Of a stretch of 9,163 bases of DNA, positions 5,707-9,163 are shown piece after piece. Position numbers and translations under genes: made by a program. Positions within the stretch are counted from its first letter, which is position 1; the number at the start of each line of letters is the position of its first letter. Where the stretch lies: the NCBI GenBank assembly GCA_023413605.1, contig JAEZPL010000436.1, positions 1 to 9,163 on the forward strand, in the 5' to 3' direction. The stretch comes from Pseudomonadota bacterium. GTDB lineage: Bacteria > Pseudomonadota > Alphaproteobacteria > Azospirillales > Azospirillaceae. The notes under the pieces are model-generated. The model searched no databases. It saw only the letters and a list, made by a program, of their open reading frames with translations, and had not been told where the DNA came from.

Positions 5707-6822
5707 TTACGCCGTCATCGCCCGCAGTTCGCGGAACCCGATCAGCCGCCGCGACTCCTCATCGAACAGCGCCAGACGCACGGTCTTCAGGCTGTCCTTC
5801 AGGCTGATGGAGCGCACCGACTGGAGTTCCGGAATGGAGCGGTGGCAATCGCGCAGGCGGTAGTTCGGAACACGGGACGCCAGATGGTGCACATGGTGAT
5901 AGCCGACATAGGCGGTCATCCAGTGCAGCCAGCCCGGCAGATCGTAGAAGGAGCAGCCGTGGACGGCGGCCTCGTGGAAGTCCCATTCCGGCTCGTGGCG
6001 CCAGTAGACGGTTTCGAACTGGTGCTGAACGTAGAACATCCAGATGCCGATGGTCGCGGCGAGCAGCACCACCGGCAGCCACACCTTCAGCACCGGGGCA
6101 ATTCCAAAGACCGCGGCGAACAGCGCCAGCAGGCCGATGATCATGGCGTTGGTGGTCAGAACGCTGACCCAGGCCTTCACGTCGCGAACCTGATCGCCGA
6201 GCGGGAAGCGGAACTTCCACAGGAACAGGAAGGTCGGCCCCAGACCGAACAGCACCAGCGGGTGGCGGTACAGCCGATAGCGGAAGCGCTGGAAGGGGGT
6301 GAGCGCCAGATACTCGCGCACCGTCAGCGTGTCGATGTCGCCCGTGCCGCGCTTGTCGAGGTTGCCGGAGGTCGCGTGGTGAATGGCGTGGTCGCGCCGC
6401 CACATCTCGTACGGCGTCACCGTGATGACGCCCAGGCAACGGCCAACCCAGTCGTTCGCCTTGCCCGACTTGAAGAAGGCGCCGTGGCCACAGTCGTGCT
6501 GGAGAATCCACAGACGCGCCAGGAACAGAGCCGCCGGAACCGCCAGCAGAAGGGTCAGCCAGTAACCCACCTGCAGCGTCAGCGCCATCAGCACGATCAG
6601 GCCGACCAGCGGCCCCAGCGTGCTGGCGAGCTGACCGACGCTGCGCGCCAAGCTGGGATCCTTGTAGGGGGCGGTCCGTTCGGCCCAGAACCGTGCGGCG
6701 CGCTTGCGAGCCTGCGCGTCGTTCGCCGGATGGTTGGTGGCCGGATGATTGGCAGAAGGCGTGGAGGTATTCAGCGAAACCGTGGCGCCCGACTGCGGCG
6801 CCCCCATGGCAGCGGAAGTCAT
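5707..6822 (-). CDS. Membrane fatty acid desaturase (acyl-lipid, omega-6/delta-12-like)
   Basis: This is an integral membrane di-iron enzyme that inserts a double bond into a fatty acyl chain using oxygen and a ferredoxin-type donor. It has 371 residues. Three histidine boxes are present: HDCGH at 109-113, HAIHH at 145-149 and HHVHH at 309-313, with QHQFE at 267-270 as a further family feature. Hydrophobic segments lie near 68-105, 186-202 and 218-264. The segment from about residue 264 to 326 (FYVQHQFETVYWRHEPEW onward) resembles delta-12/omega-6 acyl-lipid desaturases, but regiochemistry cannot be fixed by sequence. The first 45 residues are polar and probably disordered, with a duplicated NHPA. 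The ATG at 6822 has only a weak purine stretch (GGGA) upstream; ATG at residue 6 is an alternative. The gene is convergent with the cys operon and functionally separate from it. Confidence 0.93.
   Translation of the reverse strand: MTSAAMGAPQSGATVSLNTSTPSANHPATNHPANDAQARKRAARFWAERTAPYKDPSLARSVGQLASTLGPLVGLIVLMALTLQVGYWLTLLLAVPAALFLARLWILQHDCGHGAFFKSGKANDWVGRCLGVITVTPYEMWRRDHAIHHATSGNLDKRGTGDIDTLTVREYLALTPFQRFRYRLYRHPLVLFGLGPTFLFLWKFRFPLGDQVRDVKAWVSVLTTNAMIIGLLALFAAVFGIAPVLKVWLPVVLLAATIGIWMFYVQHQFETVYWRHEPEWDFHEAAVHGCSFYDLPGWLHWMTAYVGYHHVHHLASRVPNYRLRDCHRSIPELQSVRSISLKDSLKTVRLALFDEESRRLIGFRELRAMTA
6725..6752 (-). repeat. Two 15-bp-period units in the desaturase N-terminus
   Basis: GCCGGATGGTTGG (6725-6737) recurs with one mismatch at 6740-6752. 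The period is 15 bp, so the reading frame is kept and the protein carries NHPAT then NHPAN (residues 25-34). This lies in the polar N-terminal extension ahead of the desaturase fold. Confidence 0.55.
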
Positions 6823-6870
6823 ATGGAGAAGTTCCCGGTGATCTACGAGCGCAAGCGGTCAGGGTAGACA

Positions 6871-6892
6871 GTCAGTGGTACCACACACTGAC
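6871..6892. promoter_or_regulatory. Nested palindrome upstream of the desaturase, candidate operator
   Basis: Outer arms GTCAGTG (6871-6877) and CACTGAC (6886-6892) are perfect 7-bp inverted repeats. Nested and slightly off-centre is a perfect 10-bp palindrome, GTGGTACCAC (6875-6884). The site lies 49-70 bp upstream of the desaturase ATG. Desaturase genes are commonly controlled by TetR-type lipid sensors binding such symmetric sites, so an operator is plausible. No regulator gene is adjacent, and which factor binds is unknown. Confidence 0.45.
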
Positions 6893-6925
6893 AATCTAGC
6901 GTATGCTGGCCGGCAAGTGTCGCAA

Positions 6926-6931
6926 ATTTTA
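6926..6931 (-). promoter_or_regulatory. Possible -10 element for the desaturase
   Basis: On the minus strand TAAAAT (five of six to consensus) reads at 6931-6926 in the otherwise GC-rich gap between the Hsp70-like and desaturase genes. The best -35 (CTGAGC, 18 bp upstream) matches only three of six, so support is weak. It would place the palindrome at 6871-6892 in the leader. Confidence 0.2.
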
Positions 6932-6951
6932 TCCGGAACCCGTCTGCGCGC

Positions 6952-8223
6952 TCAGTGTCCCCCGTAGCGCCTCCCGGCCTCGATGGTCAGGCCGGTGCCG
7001 ACCGACCCGAAAATGTTGCCCTCCACCACCCGCGCGCCGGGCACTTCCGCCAGGATGGCCGCCCGCACCTGCGGCAGCAGGGTCGAACCGCCGGTCAGGA
7101 ACACCGCGTCGATGCTTCCCGCGTCGGTCCCCGCTTCCGCCAGACAGGCGCGGACGCGCCCGCCGATGCGGCCGGCCAGCACCGCCGTCGCCTCGTTCAG
7201 TTCCGCCACCGTAACCGGGCGGGTCATGTCGCCATCGCCCCAGTCCAGCCGCAAGCCGGCCTCCGGCCCGTCCGACAGGGCGATCTTCGTGCGCTCCACC
7301 GCCATCGCCAGCGCGTGGCCGAGGCGATGCTCCACCACGCCGATCAGCCGCTCGATCCGTTCCGGGGAAGCGGAATCGCGGTGAAGCCGCTCCAGGTCGG
7401 CCATCGCCTTGGCGGTGTAGAGGAAATTGATCTTCGACCAGGTCGCCAGATCGAAGAACAGGTGCTTCGGCGCCAACAGCCCGGCGCGCTTCATCGCGCT
7501 GCCGTGGCCGAGCAGAGGCATGGCGGCGGCCAGCGACAGATCGCGGTCGAAATCCGTGCCGCCCACGCGGATGCCGTCGTTCGCCAGGATGTCTCCGCTG
7601 CGGTCGGCCTTGCCGCGCCGGTCCGGCCCGATGCGCACAATGGAAAAGTCCGACGTGCCGCCGCCGATGTCGGCGATCAGGGCCAGTTCCTCCCCGTCCA
7701 CCTGCTGTTCGTAGTCGAGCGCGGCGGCGATGGGCTCATACTGGAAGGAGATGGAGCGGAAGCCGACCGCGCGCGCGATCTCGCCCAGAGTCTCCTCCGC
7801 CGCGGCGTCGCCCGACGGGTCGCCGTCCACGAAATGCACCGGGCGCCCCAGCACCACGTCGGTCAACTCGCCGCCCAGCGCCGTTTCAGCCCGCTGCTTC
7901 ACCGCGTCCAGAAAGGTGGAGATCACCGCGCGGAAGCTGATGCGGCCCTTGCGCAGCGCCGTGTCGGCGTCGATCAGGTCGGTGCCGAGCATCGACTTGA
8001 TGGAGCGCATCAGGCGCCCTTCCACCCCCGACACATAGGCGTCGATGGCCGCCTGCCCCACCGTCACCGCGTCGGCTTCGAAGTCGAAGAACACGGCGCT
8101 GGGCAGCGTCACCCGTTCGCCGTCCAGCGGCAGCAGCCGAAAGGCCTCCCCGTTGTCTGCACCCGCTCCCTTGACCCCAAGGGTGGTGTTGGACGTACCG
8201 AAGTCGAGGCCGCAGGCCGTCAT
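6952..8223 (-). CDS. Hsp70-family ATPase, YegD-like, without substrate-binding domain
   Basis: This soluble actin/Hsp70-fold ATPase has 423 residues, against roughly 640 for DnaK, so it is a nucleotide-binding domain with almost no C-terminal substrate-binding region. Phosphate-1 motif LDFGTSNTT is at residues 6-14, phosphate-2 motif DIGGGTSDFS at 185-194 and adenosine motif LTGGST at 376-381. GRPVHF near 126-131, FQYEPIAAALDYE near 160-172 and FGSVGTGL near 405-412 match the E. coli YegD pattern as I recall it. Client and physiological role are not established. The ATG at 8223 is chosen because GGGGAGGGG (8231-8239) stands 7 bp upstream; an in-frame start at 8247 would add eight residues ahead of the fold and lacks this site. 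It has its own promoter, so is probably transcribed alone. Confidence 0.9.
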   Translation of the reverse strand: MTACGLDFGTSNTTLGVKGAGADNGEAFRLLPLDGERVTLPSAVFFDFEADAVTVGQAAIDAYVSGVEGRLMRSIKSMLGTDLIDADTALRKGRISFRAVISTFLDAVKQRAETALGGELTDVVLGRPVHFVDGDPSGDAAAEETLGEIARAVGFRSISFQYEPIAAALDYEQQVDGEELALIADIGGGTSDFSIVRIGPDRRGKADRSGDILANDGIRVGGTDFDRDLSLAAAMPLLGHGSAMKRAGLLAPKHLFFDLATWSKINFLYTAKAMADLERLHRDSASPERIERLIGVVEHRLGHALAMAVERTKIALSDGPEAGLRLDWGDGDMTRPVTVAELNEATAVLAGRIGGRVRACLAEAGTDAGSIDAVFLTGGSTLLPQVRAAILAEVPGARVVEGNIFGSVGTGLTIEAGRRYGGH

Positions 8224-8256
8224 GGGAAATCCCCTCCCCGTGAGCAAAGGGGCGAC

Positions 8257-8285
8257 GCTATACAGGCGCAGGCCGCCGGGATCAA
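8257..8285 (-). promoter_or_regulatory. Candidate sigma70-type promoter of the YegD-like gene
   Basis: On the minus strand TTGATC (8285-8280) and TATAGC (8262-8257) are separated by exactly 17 bp, each matching four of six consensus bases. Initiation near 8250 would give a leader of about 27 bases containing the strong ribosome-binding site at 8231-8239. Confidence 0.45.
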
Positions 8286-8289
8286 GACA

Positions 8290-8299
8290 CCCGTACGGG
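8290..8299. promoter_or_regulatory. Palindrome CCCGTACGGG just upstream of the -35
   Basis: This is a perfect 10-bp palindrome, 4 bp upstream of the -35 of the YegD-like gene and within the 117-bp gap after the MaoC gene. It could be a small activator site. No T-run follows on either strand, so it is not an intrinsic terminator. In GC-rich DNA a 10-bp palindrome can arise by chance. Confidence 0.25.
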
Positions 8300-8340
8300 C
8301 ATCCCTTCCTTGTTGCGTCCTCTTTGGCGCCACAAGTCCG

Positions 8341-8793
8341 CTACACGGGAATCGAGCGGGTCGCGATGATGTGGTTCAGGGTGATGGTCATGACGGCCTC
8401 GCCATGCTGGTTCAGCGCGGTGTAGGCCAGCCGCACCGTGCCGCGGTCGCCACGGCGGGAAGGGGTGGTCTCCACCACCTCCACGCGGACGCGCAGCGTG
8501 TCGCCGGGACGCACCGGGCGCAGCCAGCGCAGTTCATCCCCGCCGGAACCGCCGAGGCTGGTGCCCGTGATGACGCCGGTGTCGCGGAACAGGCGGAAGG
8601 CCAGCGACAGGGTGTGGAATCCGCTGGCGATCAGCCCGCCGAACGGCCCCTGGGCCGCCGCCACGGTGTCCATATGGAAAGGCTGCGGGTCGAATCGCTG
8701 GGCGAAGTCCATGATCTGGCTGTCCGTGACGGTCGCCCCTTCCGTCTCGATGACGTCGCCGACGTGGAAATCCTCGAAATACCGCCCGGCCAT
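8341..8793 (-). CDS. MaoC-type hydratase-fold (hotdog) protein
   Basis: This 150-residue single-hotdog protein is of the MaoC/(R)-specific enoyl-CoA hydratase type, likely acting on acyl-CoA thioesters in the cytoplasm. The segment FDPQPFHMD carries Asp35 and His40, the same five-residue spacing as the catalytic Asp/His pair of PhaJ-type hydratases, with Gln37 where those often have Asn. GGLIASGFHTLSLAFRLF (52-69) is the following hydrophobic helix typical of the family, and RPVRPGDTLRVRVEV (92-106) matches the central strand. The ATG at 8793 is preceded by GGAAGGGG at good spacing; upstream in-frame starts (to 8997) would run into the neighbouring gene in a different frame. Substrate and pathway are not evident. 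It lies 23 bp after the GNAT gene and is probably cotranscribed with it. Confidence 0.92.
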   Translation of the reverse strand: MAGRYFEDFHVGDVIETEGATVTDSQIMDFAQRFDPQPFHMDTVAAAQGPFGGLIASGFHTLSLAFRLFRDTGVITGTSLGGSGGDELRWLRPVRPGDTLRVRVEVVETTPSRRGDRGTVRLAYTALNQHGEAVMTITLNHIIATRSIPV

Positions 8794-8816
8794 GCTTGTC
8801 CCCTTCCCGATCGTTG

Positions 8817-9163
8817 TCAGACGGCGCGCTCGTAGTAATGGGCGCCGCAGATCGGCTTTGTACCGTAGGGGGCGACCTCGCGGAAACCCAGCGCTTCGTA
8901 CAGGGACCGCGCCTCGGTCATGGAGGACAAGGTTTCCAACCGCAGAGCCCGGTGCCCGGCGGCCCGCGCCGCGGCCAGCGCGGCTTCGGCCAGCCACCGC
9001 CCGACTCCGCCGCCTCGGGAGTCCGGCCGCACGAACAGCCGCCGCATCTCCGCCGTGCCGTCGCCGAGCGGCCGGATGGCGACGACGCCCGCCGCCCGCC
9101 CGTCCATGACCGCCAGCAGCAGGGCCCCCTCCGGCGCCGCATAGGCACCGGGAAGCTTGTCCA
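8817..9163 (-). CDS. GNAT-family N-acetyltransferase, N-terminus cut by window edge
   Basis: This protein transfers acetyl from acetyl-CoA to an amine of an unknown substrate. About 115 residues are visible and the frame is open to the right edge, so the N-terminal start lies outside. The visible part begins DKLPGAYAAPEGALLLAV, then MDGRAAGVVAIRPL. The acetyl-CoA pyrophosphate loop is MRRLFVRPDSRGGGVGRWL (motif A, RGGGVGR), followed by LRLETLSSMTEARSLYEALG, the motif B region. The C-terminus ends GAHYYERAV. An internal ATG at 9107 is not the real start, because it would cut off the first strands and the upstream codons fit the family. The stop lies 23 bp before the MaoC start, suggesting one transcript. 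Nothing in the sequence names the substrate. Confidence 0.9.
   Translation of the reverse strand, partial: DKLPGAYAAPEGALLLAVMDGRAAGVVAIRPLGDGTAEMRRLFVRPDSRGGGVGRWLAEAALAAARAAGHRALRLETLSSMTEARSLYEALGFREVAPYGTKPICGAHYYERAV

Noticed and set aside
5842..6867. 341-codon plus-strand frame opposite the desaturase
   Set aside because: The desaturase histidine boxes are on the other strand; this frame lacks motifs and is Q/R/V-biased like other antisense frames here.
6955..8835. 626-codon open frame on the plus strand opposite the YegD-like and MaoC genes
   Set aside because: It crosses two recognised minus-strand genes and their intergenic gap, is rich in R, H, Q and A with no domain, and has no ribosome-binding site at its start.
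8794..8997. Upstream extension of the MaoC gene
   Set aside because: It would overlap the GNAT gene in another frame, and the residues do not resemble the MaoC fold; the ATG at 8793 has a good ribosome-binding site.
1..9163. Mobile elements, CRISPR arrays, tRNA, rRNA or defence genes
   Set aside because: No terminal inverted repeats, transposase motifs, regularly spaced repeats, cloverleaf-like sequences or defence domains were seen.

Overview
The window is GC-rich DNA (about two thirds G+C by eye), densely coding, with strong codon-position bias that leaves long open frames opposite almost every gene. Gene content and the DUF2849-cysI-DUF934 order point to an alphaproteobacterium, most likely Azospirillum or a relative in Rhodospirillales. 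The genus is an inference from protein style, not from a search. The content looks chromosomal and housekeeping. I see no insertion sequences, phage genes, CRISPR arrays, tRNAs or rRNAs.

Region 1 (1-5690) is a divergent assimilatory sulfate-reduction locus. Leftward from an AT-rich control region run cysH (iron-sulfur type APS reductase) and cysD (ATP sulfurylase small subunit, cut by the left edge). Rightward run a single-domain precorrin-2 dehydrogenase/ferrochelatase, cobA (uroporphyrinogen-III methyltransferase), a DUF2849 gene, cysI (sirohaem [4Fe-4S] sulfite reductase) and a DUF934 gene. The genes overlap or lie close together, and the rightward operon ends at a perfect 20-bp hairpin with T-runs on both strands. 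Together they activate sulfate to APS, reduce APS to sulfite, make the sirohaem for sulfite reductase, and reduce sulfite to sulfide. No flavoprotein partner (CysJ) is present, so the electron donor of CysI is open, and the two DUF proteins are the unexplained members.

Region 2 (5691-6951) holds a leftward membrane fatty acid desaturase with three histidine boxes, convergent with the cys operon. Its upstream region carries a nested palindrome that could be an operator.

Region 3 (6952-9163) holds three leftward genes: a YegD-like Hsp70-family ATPase lacking the substrate-binding domain, with a recognisable sigma70-type promoter; a MaoC-type hydratase-fold protein; and a GNAT acetyltransferase whose N-terminus runs off the right edge. 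The last two are 23 bp apart and probably cotranscribed.

I found no clearly new defence or mobile system. The most useful leads are the DUF2849/DUF934 pair around an orphan CysI, the divergent control region, a 13-bp triple repeat that places a stop in all three frames just before cysI, and the desaturase palindrome.
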